Origin: Lachnospiraceae bacterium NK4A179
GTDB lineage: Bacteria > Bacillota > Clostridia > Lachnospirales > Lachnospiraceae
Length of the DNA stretch: 64,000 nucleotides
NCBI GenBank assembly: GCA_000421045.1
Contig: ATWC01000001.1
Coordinates: 62,001-126,000, forward strand
Reading direction: 5' to 3'
The notes under the pieces were generated by a model. That model was not told where the DNA came from and searched no databases. It worked only from the letters and a program-made list of their open reading frames with translations. Each line of letters opens with the position of its first letter. Position 1 is the first letter of the stretch. The position numbers were made by a program, and so were the translations under genes. Below, piece after piece: positions 10,804 to 18,682 of this stretch.

Positions 10804-13608
10804 TTATTTTCTGTTTATATATTCTGCCTTAGCATCATCCAGCAAAAAGCTGCCGACAACAAGTTTAAACGGCTTATCAGCTCCCTTTGCATTAATGCCA
10901 TGTAATCTTACTGATGAAAATGTAGTATTTCCCGTCAATTTAAGGCTGCCACGGAATTTAACCTCATGCCCTGCCCCTTCTATAGTGATCGAGTTATATC
11001 CCTTCACAGGCATTTTAAACACACCTGCAGCGTTTACATCTCCTGACAGGACTACTTTCAGATCAGAAGCTCCGTTCTTGATATCAGCATTCATTGCGGA
11101 TCTTACATCTTTCCATACACCATAGGTCTTATCACCGTATCCGATCGTAGATCCGAATATGCAGACTTTTCCGGGTGTCAGATAATAAAGCCCTGTATCC
11201 CAACTGTTATCGGTGATCCCCTTCACATCAAATACTGCCAGAAGATGTTCCGGAGAAAGTTTATTCTTATTTGCATTTATGACTCTAGTACCGTCTGATA
11301 ACTTTTTACCCTTTAAACATATATTTCCGGATGCATCACCCTTTAAAGAAATAGGCTTATTAAAGCCGTCTCCCAGCACGATATTACCGCCTTCGCCCTT
11401 TAACAGGTATTTGATGATAACCTTTGAATTCCTATCCACGATCAGATCGGCATCCTTACTCAGGACAACATTTCCCGCAGTAAGATTATTCACTTTAACA
11501 TTTTCATCAACTCTAAGCTCACCAACACATTTGATCGTTGTGCCCGTTGTCTGGGTAAAGTCCACGGCTTTTCCGATAGTCAGATTCCTTTTAGCAGTGA
11601 GTGTAAGCTTAGCCAAGCCGCCTTTTTTACTGAGAGTCCTGACCCTGACATTCTCAAGCTTCAGTTCATTTCCTGCTGTAAGCTTATTGCCTCTTATATT
11701 CAAAATATGCCCGTTTCCATTGATCGTGACTTTAGCAGGAGCTGCAGGCATTATGAAATTTTTGTCAAAATATACATCTGAATCAAGCAAAACGGTATAT
11801 TCCTTTGCTTCATTCATTTTTGAGATTGCCTCTTTAAAGGAACCTACGATTTCTCCATTAAGACTTACCTTTTCAGCCCCTACTACAGGATTTTCAGGAA
11901 CTACAGGTTTTTCCGGTACTGTAGGAGTTTCAGGAACAGCCGGGGCTTCTGTAACTTCGGGCGCTTCAGTTGCTTCAGGTGATTCTGTAGTTTCCGGTAC
12001 CTCCGGGGCATCCGTAGCTCCCGGCGCCTCCGTTGTTTCCGGGGTTTCAGTTGCTCCGGGTGTTTCAGTTGCTTCAGGCGCTTCAGTTGCTCCGGGTGTT
12101 TCCGTTACTTCAGGAGCTTCTGTTGTGGTTTTCTTCTCACTAACCGTAATATCACCTACGATCAGCCAGCCATCTCCGTTTACGCCTTTATTTGCAAAGC
12201 TGAAAGCAACTCCTCCTTTAAGAGGACTGACAACTTTTATAGCCATCTGATAAGTGCCGGTATTTACATCAACATTTTTGATCTGATGGGTAAATGAAAC
12301 CTTTTCACCGGGCAGTACTTTATTGATGTCCCATGAAGTCCTGCAGGTTTTTATGACCTTTCCGTTCTGTATAAAAGAGATATCAACAGGCCAGGTCTCA
12401 TGGCCGTAATAGAACGGAGCAACACCGATATTTGTCATGTTGATCCCGAAGGTCATATCTGCCCCTACAGAAGTGTCATTGTATAAAGCTTCCGTAACCC
12501 TCAGGTCATAGCCCATCATCTTGGCACATTTTTTTGCTATTTCAAGTTCACTGCCTGTATATTCTTTCATCTTGGAACAGAGCATCCATGTTGCATGAGA
12601 CTTATCGACACAATCATCCCATAAATAACCACCTGAATACTGTACCGGTTCTTTCTCAAAAAGGGTTTTCTGCCATGCGGGAACAACCTCTCCGCCAATG
12701 CACTCTGTTTTCCATACATCACCTAAGCCATAAGCATTCAATTTGGGAACAAAATGGCTTGAGCTGGGTCCAAGTGTATCTTCGGTAAACATATCATCAT
12801 TAAAGCCGATGCGAAGCTTTGAAAAATCCAAACCTTCCTTTGGCTCTCTGAGCAGGAGCTTTGTATGAGTAAATGAATCCATGTATGTATCGAGCACCTT
12901 CTGTTTAAGTTCAACCGGCAGGTGCCATCTGGAAGATGCATCTTTTTTATCTTCATAGGGCCATAAATGCCATTCGCCGTAGAATCCGAGAAAACCAACT
13001 GATATAAATGCTATCCTCGGATCGTTATCATACTTTTTACCAAATGCCTTTATGAAATTGATCATTGACTGCTGAAACACTTCATCATGATAGTTTGGTG
13101 AAATACCATGATTATCCCATTTAGTTGTAGTAGTACCGTCGTAATGATAAACCTCCAGCATATGCTCACCGGGATGCTCGCTCTTAAATTCTGCAACAGC
13201 TTGAGCATCATCAGCATTTACGGGATTAAGGAATGAAGGAATCCCGCTTTTTACCTCCTTACTCGATCCTGCCGGATTATCATAATAGAATCTGAATATT
13301 GCCTGATTTCCTCTTCCTGAAATCTTATTAAGTTTTGACTCAAGAGCAGACCAGTCATATGTATCCATTCCCGTCTGAACTGCGTTAACGGGAATATCAA
13401 AGTATTCCATGCTATGCGGAAAGTTATCATTTGAGGATTCATACTGCACAAATCCCCTTAAAGGTGCTTCATCGGCACTCTCTCCGGCCGTGACCGCATG
13501 CGATTTTAATCCTTCATCTGCTTTAGCTGACGCAGGTGCTGTCAATCCCGATAAGAGGATACTGAAGCAGGCAAAAATAACAAATGATCTTTTTAATAAT
13601 TTTTTCAT
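10804..13608 (-). CDS. Secreted DUF4874/DUF4832 protein with proline-threonine-glutamate stalk
   Basis: This 934-residue protein starts with a signal peptide (about residues 1-28, KKLLKRSFVIFACF then a small-residue cleavage region). Residues 55-240 match DUF4874 (GFVQYESSNDNFP; FRFYYDNPAG) and residues 240-500 match DUF4832 (GFLGFYGEWHLWPYE), both found in secreted Firmicutes and Bacteroidetes proteins of uncharacterised, possibly glycan-related, function. Residues about 495-575 form a low-complexity TEAPEVTETPGA-type linker. The last 350 residues are repetitive and beta-rich (VTINGNGHILNI, ITIEGAGHEVKF), suggesting a parallel beta-helix carbohydrate-binding or adhesion domain. No LPXTG anchor is seen. 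GGGAG lies upstream of the ATG and a TATAAT at about 13654-13659 could be its -10. Confidence 0.78.
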   Translation of the reverse strand: MKKLLKRSFVIFACFSILLSGLTAPASAKADEGLKSHAVTAGESADEAPLRGFVQYESSNDNFPHSMEYFDIPVNAVQTGMDTYDWSALESKLNKISGRGNQAIFRFYYDNPAGSSKEVKSGIPSFLNPVNADDAQAVAEFKSEHPGEHMLEVYHYDGTTTTKWDNHGISPNYHDEVFQQSMINFIKAFGKKYDNDPRIAFISVGFLGFYGEWHLWPYEDKKDASSRWHLPVELKQKVLDTYMDSFTHTKLLLREPKEGLDFSKLRIGFNDDMFTEDTLGPSSSHFVPKLNAYGLGDVWKTECIGGEVVPAWQKTLFEKEPVQYSGGYLWDDCVDKSHATWMLCSKMKEYTGSELEIAKKCAKMMGYDLRVTEALYNDTSVGADMTFGINMTNIGVAPFYYGHETWPVDISFIQNGKVIKTCRTSWDINKVLPGEKVSFTHQIKNVDVNTGTYQMAIKVVSPLKGGVAFSFANKGVNGDGWLIVGDITVSEKKTTTEAPEVTETPGATEAPEATETPGATETPETTEAPGATDAPEVPETTESPEATEAPEVTEAPAVPETPTVPEKPVVPENPVVGAEKVSLNGEIVGSFKEAISKMNEAKEYTVLLDSDVYFDKNFIMPAAPAKVTINGNGHILNIRGNKLTAGNELKLENVRVRTLSKKGGLAKLTLTAKRNLTIGKAVDFTQTTGTTIKCVGELRVDENVKVNNLTAGNVVLSKDADLIVDRNSKVIIKYLLKGEGGNIVLGDGFNKPISLKGDASGNICLKGKKLSDGTRVINANKNKLSPEHLLAVFDVKGITDNSWDTGLYYLTPGKVCIFGSTIGYGDKTYGVWKDVRSAMNADIKNGASDLKVVLSGDVNAAGVFKMPVKGYNSITIEGAGHEVKFRGSLKLTGNTTFSSVRLHGINAKGADKPFKLVVGSFLLDDAKAEYINRK
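11886..12126 (-). repeat. Degenerate tandem repeat encoding a T/E/A/P-rich stalk
   Basis: Tandem units of 12-24 bp encode variants of the ETPGATEAP motif. This is a coding repeat inside the DUF4832 protein, typical of extended cell-surface linkers and likely variable in length between strains. Confidence 0.8.
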
Positions 13609-13722
13609 TTAGCAATAATCTCCCGGCATTTCTTTTTTTATTTTTACGCGATGGCATTATACTACCATTTGTAGGGCTCTATGGGCCTACGGGCTTGAAT
13701 TAACAATATATTGGAATGAATC

Positions 13723-13755
13723 AAAAAACCGCCTCTTTTTGTGAGGCGGTTAAAA
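13723..13755 (-). terminator. Rho-independent terminator
   Basis: The 9-bp stem AACCGCCTC/GAGGCGGTT has a 7-base loop and is followed by T6 on the minus strand. It lies downstream of the diguanylate cyclase gene and insulates the DUF4832 gene. Confidence 0.7.
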
Positions 13756-13859
13756 GCTCAATAAGTCACGAGACAGGATTCTCCGACTCCAGTCATCTGA
13801 TAAAATGTTTCAAGAAAAAATATGGCGTAACGCCTTATAAATATCGTTACGCCACCTAA
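13743..13859 (+). pseudogene. Remnant of an AraC-family regulator C-terminus
   Basis: Reading frame 1 from 13743 to a TAA at 13857 encodes a string including HETGFSDSSHLIKCFKKKYG followed by VTPYKYRYAT. This matches the second helix-turn-helix of AraC/XylS regulators (usual pattern GFSDxSxFxRxFKKxxGxTPxxYR). There is no start codon, the upstream helix is degraded and the frame is preceded by a terminator stem, so it is a fragment of a lost gene. It is not detectable as a normal ORF. The last bases double as a terminator hairpin for the opposite strand. Confidence 0.55.
13815..13853 (-). terminator. Terminator of the diguanylate cyclase gene
   Basis: The perfect 9-bp stem GGCGTAACG/CGTTACGCC has a 12-base loop, and a T-rich tract follows on the minus strand, 11 bp past the stop codon. 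Confidence 0.65.
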
Positions 13860-13863
13860 GCCA

Positions 13864-14949
13864 TCATTCGTCTGCATCCTTAAAGACAACTATATTTTTA
13901 CCGTGCTGTTTGCCATAATACATCCTCTCATCGGCAACTTTTATGATACTGTCTGACTCTTTATATTTTTTATCATATTCCACGACTCCGATAGTTATTG
14001 TTACCGGTATATGCTTGTTATAAAAAACTGTAGGCACGGTCTCTATGAGCTTTCTAACATTCTCCATACTGTCTACAGCTTTATTCAGATCATAGCCTTT
14101 CATGAGGATCACAATCTCTTCGCCACCCCATCTGCATATATCACAGTCGCTCATTTCTTTTTTGATCATCCTTGAAATATGTTTCAGGACTTCATCCCCG
14201 CACTCGTGGCCATAGCTGTCGTTTACACGTTTAAAATTATCAATATCACAGAATGCAACACTGAACGTTTCTTTGTCCGCATTTTTTATCTGTTCATCCA
14301 CCTTTGGCTTAAATCCACGTCTGTTTAGCATATCCGTCAGGATATCATTTTTTGCATCAACAGAAAGCTGTTCATTCTCTTTTTCAAGAGTATTCATTTC
14401 ATGTTCACTGGAATATATATAGACGGTGTTATAAAAGATCATCGAAAAAAACATTACGAAAGCAGAGAATATCGTAAATACACTTACTAATCCATCATTA
14501 ACCGCAAAAATCGGGGCTGCCTCAGAATAGTATATATAGAGTATCGAATACTCCAGGAAGATCAATCCAAGAGAAAGCACGATGATCCAGCGTTTGCTGT
14601 TCTTAAAAATAAAGCTGCCGAAATATATCACAATAGGCACTATTGAAAACAAGAAGCAGTAAGAGCAACACTGCCACCCGATATAGTAAACCGATACAGC
14701 CGCATATATCCCCACTTCCAAAAGAATGCTCACATATACAGGAGTGATATGTCCGAACTTACACAGAATAATACAAAAAAGATAAACTATCACGCTAAGG
14801 ACATTAAACAACACTATTGTATCGGCTTTCGCAAACCATGACAGCACCAACAGAGTGGCATGAACCAGACACATGATCACAACAGTAAAAAGAAAACTGT
14901 TGTGTATAAGAAAATGCATAACATTATCAACTGCTTTTTTTTCGTTCAC
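13864..14949 (-). CDS. Membrane-bound diguanylate cyclase (GGDEF)
   Basis: This 361-residue protein has six or seven membrane helices (about 15-190) and a GGDEF domain (200-358). The catalytic loop reads RWGGEEIVIL, an active GGEE variant, with FCDIDNFKRVNDSYGH upstream for metal and GTP binding. The inhibitory RxxD site expected just before GGEE is not present (SDCD), so product inhibition may be absent. It makes cyclic di-GMP from two GTP. The start is a GTG at 14949, preceded by AGAGAGGAAAAG; no ATG is available nearby. It sits behind its own promoter, leader peptide and terminator (15003-15150), which suggests attenuation control. Confidence 0.87.
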   Translation of the reverse strand: MNEKKAVDNVMHFLIHNSFLFTVVIMCLVHATLLVLSWFAKADTIVLFNVLSVIVYLFCIILCKFGHITPVYVSILLEVGIYAAVSVYYIGWQCCSYCFLFSIVPIVIYFGSFIFKNSKRWIIVLSLGLIFLEYSILYIYYSEAAPIFAVNDGLVSVFTIFSAFVMFFSMIFYNTVYIYSSEHEMNTLEKENEQLSVDAKNDILTDMLNRRGFKPKVDEQIKNADKETFSVAFCDIDNFKRVNDSYGHECGDEVLKHISRMIKKEMSDCDICRWGGEEIVILMKGYDLNKAVDSMENVRKLIETVPTVFYNKHIPVTITIGVVEYDKKYKESDSIIKVADERMYYGKQHGKNIVVFKDADE

Positions 14950-15002
14950 TTAGTCTTTTCCTCTCTTGTTTGCATCAACCATGCGATCTGCATTTAATAG
15001 CT

Positions 15003-15044
15003 CAAAAAAAGCGAACATTGAATAAGAATATTCAACGCCCGCTT
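15003..15044 (-). terminator. Strong terminator in the leader of the diguanylate cyclase gene (possible attenuator)
   Basis: A 16-bp stem with three G-U pairs (arms 15029-15044 and 15009-15024) has a 4-base loop and is followed by T7 on the minus strand. It lies 170 bp beyond the SGNH hydrolase stop and 55 bp before the GTG of the cyclase. It begins exactly at the stop codon of a 15-codon ORF, so it could end the upstream operon, act as an attenuator, or both. Confidence 0.75.
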
Positions 15045-15090
15045 ACCACAATAATGCAAGATCATTTTGGTTCGTACCGCAAATAAGCAT
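15043..15090 (-). CDS. Putative 15-residue leader peptide upstream of diguanylate cyclase
   Basis: The ORF MLICGTNQNDLALLW starts at ATG 15090, 6-7 bases after GGGAG, and its TAA overlaps the first bases of the terminator stem. A ribosome at the stop would cover the 5' arm and prevent hairpin formation, so translation could couple to read-through into the cyclase gene. It is too short to judge by similarity; the evidence is the position, the ribosome site and the hairpin. Confidence 0.4.
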   Translation of the reverse strand: MLICGTNQNDLALLW

Positions 15091-15121
15091 AGACTTACTC
15101 CCAGCTTTATAATTTATACAT

Positions 15122-15150
15122 ATTTTACAATCCCAAGAGTATCAAGTCAA
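15122..15150 (-). promoter_or_regulatory. Putative sigma-A promoter upstream of the leader peptide
   Basis: TTGACT, 17 bases, then TAAAAT on the minus strand, about 35 bases before the leader ATG. The surrounding DNA is AT-rich. The rest of 15151-15214 shows nothing else recognisable. Confidence 0.5.
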
Positions 15151-15214
15151 TTTTATTGTGAAATTTTTACAATCCAAGATGGATCAATCTGCATTTATAT
15201 ATTAAATTGTATGA

Positions 15215-15838
15215 TCAATCTAAAAGCGGCTCCAGCACACTTATGACCGCATCCGCAAGAGCTCTGTGTCCCTCTTCCTCCATATGTTCTTCATCTTTAT
15301 GGCTGACTACAGCATGATCGGATGCTGCTAAGAAAAGTGTGGAGTATTCCGCAGACAACTTTCTGTATTCTGCTTCCAGCTGCTTTGAAACATAAACAGA
15401 ATTCTCATTAAACTCTGTATCATATCCATCTTTCCATACATCATTTCCAAGATGTATGGGTGAGACCAAAAGGATCTCAATATCTTCTTTTAGATTTCTA
15501 AATTCTTCTATGCAGGCTCTAAGCCCCTCTGCGATCTGCTCTGCACTAAGAGCATAAAAGCTTTTGCAGTCATTGGTCCCAAGCATCAGAACCACTATAT
15601 CAACATCCGGATGCGAACATAACGCATCTTTTATGGAATCAAGTCCTTTCCTTCCCGGTCTGAACTCATCTTCATAAACAGTCGTTCTTCCGCATACACC
15701 GTCTTCTATAACCTCAGATTTTCCTCTGAGCCTTTCTCCAAGTATGCCTGTCCATCTGGTATCTGCAGGATAGCGACTGTCGGTTCCCGGGATAAGCCCC
15801 CAGGTATTGGAATCACCAAAGCATAGAATTTTTTTCAT
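15215..15838 (-). CDS. SGNH/GDSL-family hydrolase (arylesterase-like)
   Basis: This 207-residue cytoplasmic protein has all four SGNH blocks: FGDSNTWG (Ser nucleophile), the Gly block near residue 60, LGTNDCK (Asn, residues 91-97) and SDHAVVSHKDEEHMEEEGH, which carries the catalytic Asp/His. The pattern GDSNTWGLIPGTDSRYPADTRWTGIL matches the lysophospholipase/arylesterase subgroup. It hydrolyses an ester or acetyl group; the substrate is unknown. It lies 8 bp after the GNAT gene and is the last gene of the long minus-strand run that begins with the nitrogenase-like genes, though it may be only loosely related to it. Confidence 0.85.
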   Translation of the reverse strand: MKKILCFGDSNTWGLIPGTDSRYPADTRWTGILGERLRGKSEVIEDGVCGRTTVYEDEFRPGRKGLDSIKDALCSHPDVDIVVLMLGTNDCKSFYALSAEQIAEGLRACIEEFRNLKEDIEILLVSPIHLGNDVWKDGYDTEFNENSVYVSKQLEAEYRKLSAEYSTLFLAASDHAVVSHKDEEHMEEEGHRALADAVISVLEPLLD

Positions 15839-15846
15839 CGTTTACC

Positions 15847-16329
15847 TCAAAAATTTAGTCTCATCTGATTCCATTTTACACCTCCTATCCTTGATCCGGA
15901 AAGTCCTTCATTGACAAAACCAAATCCGGAGTAAAAACTGATAAGACTGTCTTCACAGGTAAGAACTATCCCGGACCTGCCTTCATTTTTAACGTCTTCA
16001 ATGACTTTATTCATAAGTTTTCCCGCATAGCCATGGTGTCTGTACTCAGGTCCTGTTACGACTGAAAATATCATCTGCCATCTGCCTTCAGGTTCGTGAA
16101 GACTTGCATTATCATACATTTCATCGTTCAGATCCTTAGTATCGGTGTCAAAACCGTTTATAAAAGATACTATAGTGCCATCCTCTTCAAGCACCCAGAA
16201 ATGATCAGAAAAGGTCTCAAGTCTTTTTCTTATACTTTCCTTTGATGCTGCCCATCCGGCCGGGAAAGCCGTTTTTTCAAGTTCTGTAAGCCTGTCGAGG
16301 TCATCTATATTCGCATGTCTTATCTGCAT
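15847..16329 (-). CDS. GNAT family N-acetyltransferase
   Basis: This 160-residue single-domain protein has the acetyl-CoA loop VTGPEYRHHGYAGKLM (Q/RxxGxG/A type, about residues 95-110) and a C-terminal FYSGFGF motif typical of small-molecule acetyltransferases. It resembles the arylalkylamine-type GNAT group. The acceptor is unknown; in this operon an amine or amino-acid analogue linked to sulfur metabolism is possible but unproven. It lies 16 bp downstream of the ABC ATPase gene. Confidence 0.85.
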   Translation of the reverse strand: MQIRHANIDDLDRLTELEKTAFPAGWAASKESIRKRLETFSDHFWVLEEDGTIVSFINGFDTDTKDLNDEMYDNASLHEPEGRWQMIFSVVTGPEYRHHGYAGKLMNKVIEDVKNEGRSGIVLTCEDSLISFYSGFGFVNEGLSGSRIGGVKWNQMRLNF

Positions 16330-16345
16330 ATTTACTATCCTTTCT

Positions 16346-17041
16346 TCATGATGCCTTTAACGCATCCTTTTCATTTACACACTTGCCGTATTCTATCCTG
16401 TATATCTCATCCGCTGCGGGAAGGATATCTTTTTCATGAGTCACAAGGATAACCGTTGCTCCATCACCTGCCGCTGTCTTTAACAGTTCTATAACAATAT
16501 CCGAATTTTCTTCATCCAGATCATTGGTAGGTTCATCAGCCAGTAACAGATGTGGGCTTTGGATCATAGCTCTTACAACAGAGACTCTGCGTTGTTCCCC
16601 GCCTGAAAGGATCTCTGTTTTACAATCACGGAGATGATATATCCCGGCCTTTTGCATAAGATCATCGGCACGTTTAAATATATCTGTATCCGAAACCGTC
16701 CCATCCATGTAAAAAGATACAGGAAGCAATATATTTTCTTTAACGGTGAGCTTTCCCAGATCACATCTGTTCTGCGGAATTATCCCTATATTCTTGTTTC
16801 TGAAGCGGCAGAGTTCATTTTCCGATAGAGAATAAATATCCGTGCCATCTATCAAAACACTTCCGGTATCAGGCTTAATCAGTCCGCCCAGCATATTTAC
16901 AAGACTGCTCTTACCGCTTCCGGAATGACCGATAAAAGCGGCAATGATCCCATCACCTATCTCTATGTTTATATTATCTGCAGCATTTACTTTTTTATCC
17001 CCCCTAAGAAAGCTCTTGCTCAGATCATCAGTTTTTATCAT
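16346..17041 (-). CDS. ABC transporter ATP-binding protein (MacB/LolD type)
   Basis: This 231-residue protein has Walker A GHSGSGKSS, signature LSGGEQRR, Walker B LLLADEPTNDLD and the H-loop VTHEKD. The DEPTNxLD form and its coupling to an FtsX-type permease place it in the MacB/LolCDE-like export or mechanotransmission class rather than among importers. It starts 1 bp after the permease stop, so the two are translationally coupled. It forms a complex with the permease at 17043-18251; the cargo is unknown. Confidence 0.9.
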   Translation of the reverse strand: MIKTDDLSKSFLRGDKKVNAADNINIEIGDGIIAAFIGHSGSGKSSLVNMLGGLIKPDTGSVLIDGTDIYSLSENELCRFRNKNIGIIPQNRCDLGKLTVKENILLPVSFYMDGTVSDTDIFKRADDLMQKAGIYHLRDCKTEILSGGEQRRVSVVRAMIQSPHLLLADEPTNDLDEENSDIVIELLKTAAGDGATVILVTHEKDILPAADEIYRIEYGKCVNEKDALKAS

Positions 17042-17042
17042 T

Positions 17043-18251
17043 TCAATCTCTCCTAAGAATGACCGCAGGATCGGCTCTGTCTATCCTTCCGATCCATAAT
17101 GCAGCGGCAACCGGGCCTGTGATCGCAGTAATTATCGCTGTTCCAAGAAAAATGATCAAAAGTTCCGGACCTGATACCGTCATATACGGTATATCCGTAT
17201 TGATCTTTATAGCATTGCCATAAACGAGCACAAGAGTTAGTGCCAGGACTGCCCCCGGTATCGATCCCAACAGACTTTGGATAAATGCCTCCGTAAAATA
17301 CTGCCTTTTTTGCCTTCCCGGGATCAATCCAAGCATTCTCACAACAGCAAACTCCTTTTCCCTTTCCGTTACAGATAATCCAAAAAGGATCACAAGAACA
17401 GCAAAAGAGATCACAAAAAATGCTATGCATATAAACATGAGCATGCTGCTTATAAGAGAAAGTCCATCTGAGATATTACTTATCATCCCGGCAGAAGAAA
17501 CCACATCAACTCCGTCTATGCTTTTCCGTATCCTTTTTTCAACATCATCAGTTTCATATCCCTCGGATATTTTTACCAGTATGGCTGATATGCTCTCCTT
17601 AGGCTTTGTTTCATCCGGAAACACAAAGCTTTTTTCCAAAGCATAATCCATAAGCTTATTGATAGTTTCCATATCAGCAAAAACCGCATTATCGAGGCCT
17701 GTTCCGGTCTCTGACAGCTGTGCTTTGACATTGAATCTGTGACCATACAGTTCGATAGAGCCACTATCAACAAGCACATTGCTTCCGGCTATTATTTCCC
17801 TGCTGTCATCATTTGGCGTAATGTTATCCTTCAGTTCAAGAAACTGGGATTGTATCCACGGACTTACAACAAAATCACTCCCCGGGTCATATCCTATTAT
17901 CTCAACCTTGACCGAACAGCAGGATGCATTCAATGACGTGAGATAAAACTGGGCCGTCGCACTCTCAACACCTTCTGTATGACTCACCAGGTCATAAACA
18001 GATGAATCCATGTAGAAGTATCCTGTTGCACCCTGAAGAAGTATATCCTGAACACTTTTATCACTTCCTTCAGGGATCACGATAAGATCCGCACCAAGCC
18101 TGTTACTTGTGCTTTCAAGTCCGTTCTGAAAGCTTTTTACAAGTGCACTTCCGCCGGAAAGTGAAAAGGACAGCAGGGCTGTCATAGCAGCGACACACGC
18201 TGTCCTAAACGGGTTGCGTATTACATTTATCAAAGGTAGCTTATTTTTCAT
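17043..18251 (-). CDS. FtsX-like ABC permease (MacB type)
   Basis: This 402-residue protein has one N-terminal helix (about 15-40), a large extracytoplasmic domain (40-260) and three C-terminal helices in the FtsX arrangement (about 270-395). The conserved cytoplasmic loop SVTEREKEFAVVRMLG is present. It overlaps the DUF4418 gene by 11 bp and abuts its ATPase, forming a compact three-gene unit. The family exports peptides, lipids or drugs, or acts as a mechanical coupler. The placement directly behind the sulfur-type importer suggests a role in the same physiology, but the substrate cannot be inferred. Confidence 0.87.
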   Translation of the reverse strand: MKNKLPLINVIRNPFRTACVAAMTALLSFSLSGGSALVKSFQNGLESTSNRLGADLIVIPEGSDKSVQDILLQGATGYFYMDSSVYDLVSHTEGVESATAQFYLTSLNASCCSVKVEIIGYDPGSDFVVSPWIQSQFLELKDNITPNDDSREIIAGSNVLVDSGSIELYGHRFNVKAQLSETGTGLDNAVFADMETINKLMDYALEKSFVFPDETKPKESISAILVKISEGYETDDVEKRIRKSIDGVDVVSSAGMISNISDGLSLISSMLMFICIAFFVISFAVLVILFGLSVTEREKEFAVVRMLGLIPGRQKRQYFTEAFIQSLLGSIPGAVLALTLVLVYGNAIKINTDIPYMTVSGPELLIIFLGTAIITAITGPVAAALWIGRIDRADPAVILRRD

Positions 18252-18660
18252 CTGAAACTTTTCCGGACTTTAAATTTCTGACAGCTCCAAATATTCCCAC
18301 AGCTATCAGCACTATGCTTATAACAACCACAGAAGGTTTTGTCACAGCCACACACTGCATCGTCTCCATCTTGCAAAGTCCTATGAGAAATGTGACCAGT
18401 GCAATGTTATATATGCCTAAAAAAGTCTGAGCCAATGCTACAGCCCCTTTTGCTTTAACATCATTTATCACCAGATGAACAACCGAAAGTGCTGCCGATA
18501 TTATCCCGCTTCCGAGCAATGCTCTGGAGGCCCAGTGACATCTCATGAATGAGCCATCATCCTTTGGTCCGCATACAGGAAAAAGAACAAATAACCCTGT
18601 TATAAGAAACACCGCAACCGCTAAAAAAACGATGCCTTCTATATCTAATTTTTTCTTCAT
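18241..18660 (-). CDS. DUF4418 family membrane protein
   Basis: This 139-residue protein has four membrane helices. It carries the DUF4418 features FPVCGPKDDGSFMRCHWASRA, with paired Cys and His residues on the outer face after the first helix, and a further Cys pair near residues 100-107 (CKMETMQC). The Cys/His content suggests metal or disulfide chemistry at the membrane surface. In Clostridia such genes often precede FtsX-type ABC permeases, as here (11-bp overlap). The molecular function of the family is not known. Confidence 0.72.
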   Translation of the reverse strand: MKKKLDIEGIVFLAVAVFLITGLFVLFPVCGPKDDGSFMRCHWASRALLGSGIISAALSVVHLVINDVKAKGAVALAQTFLGIYNIALVTFLIGLCKMETMQCVAVTKPSVVVISIVLIAVGIFGAVRNLKSGKVSDEK

Positions 18661-18682
18661 AATTCACGCCTTTCCATTCTAG

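Noticed and set aside
11886-12126. CRISPR or intergenic tandem repeat
   Set aside because: Units are in frame, degenerate and code for a T/E/A/P stalk; no spacers of constant length.
11213-12250. Long antisense frame rich in Ser, Val and Thr opposite the DUF4832 gene
   Set aside because: It is the shadow of the T/E/P-rich coding repeats, has no ribosome site and matches no family.
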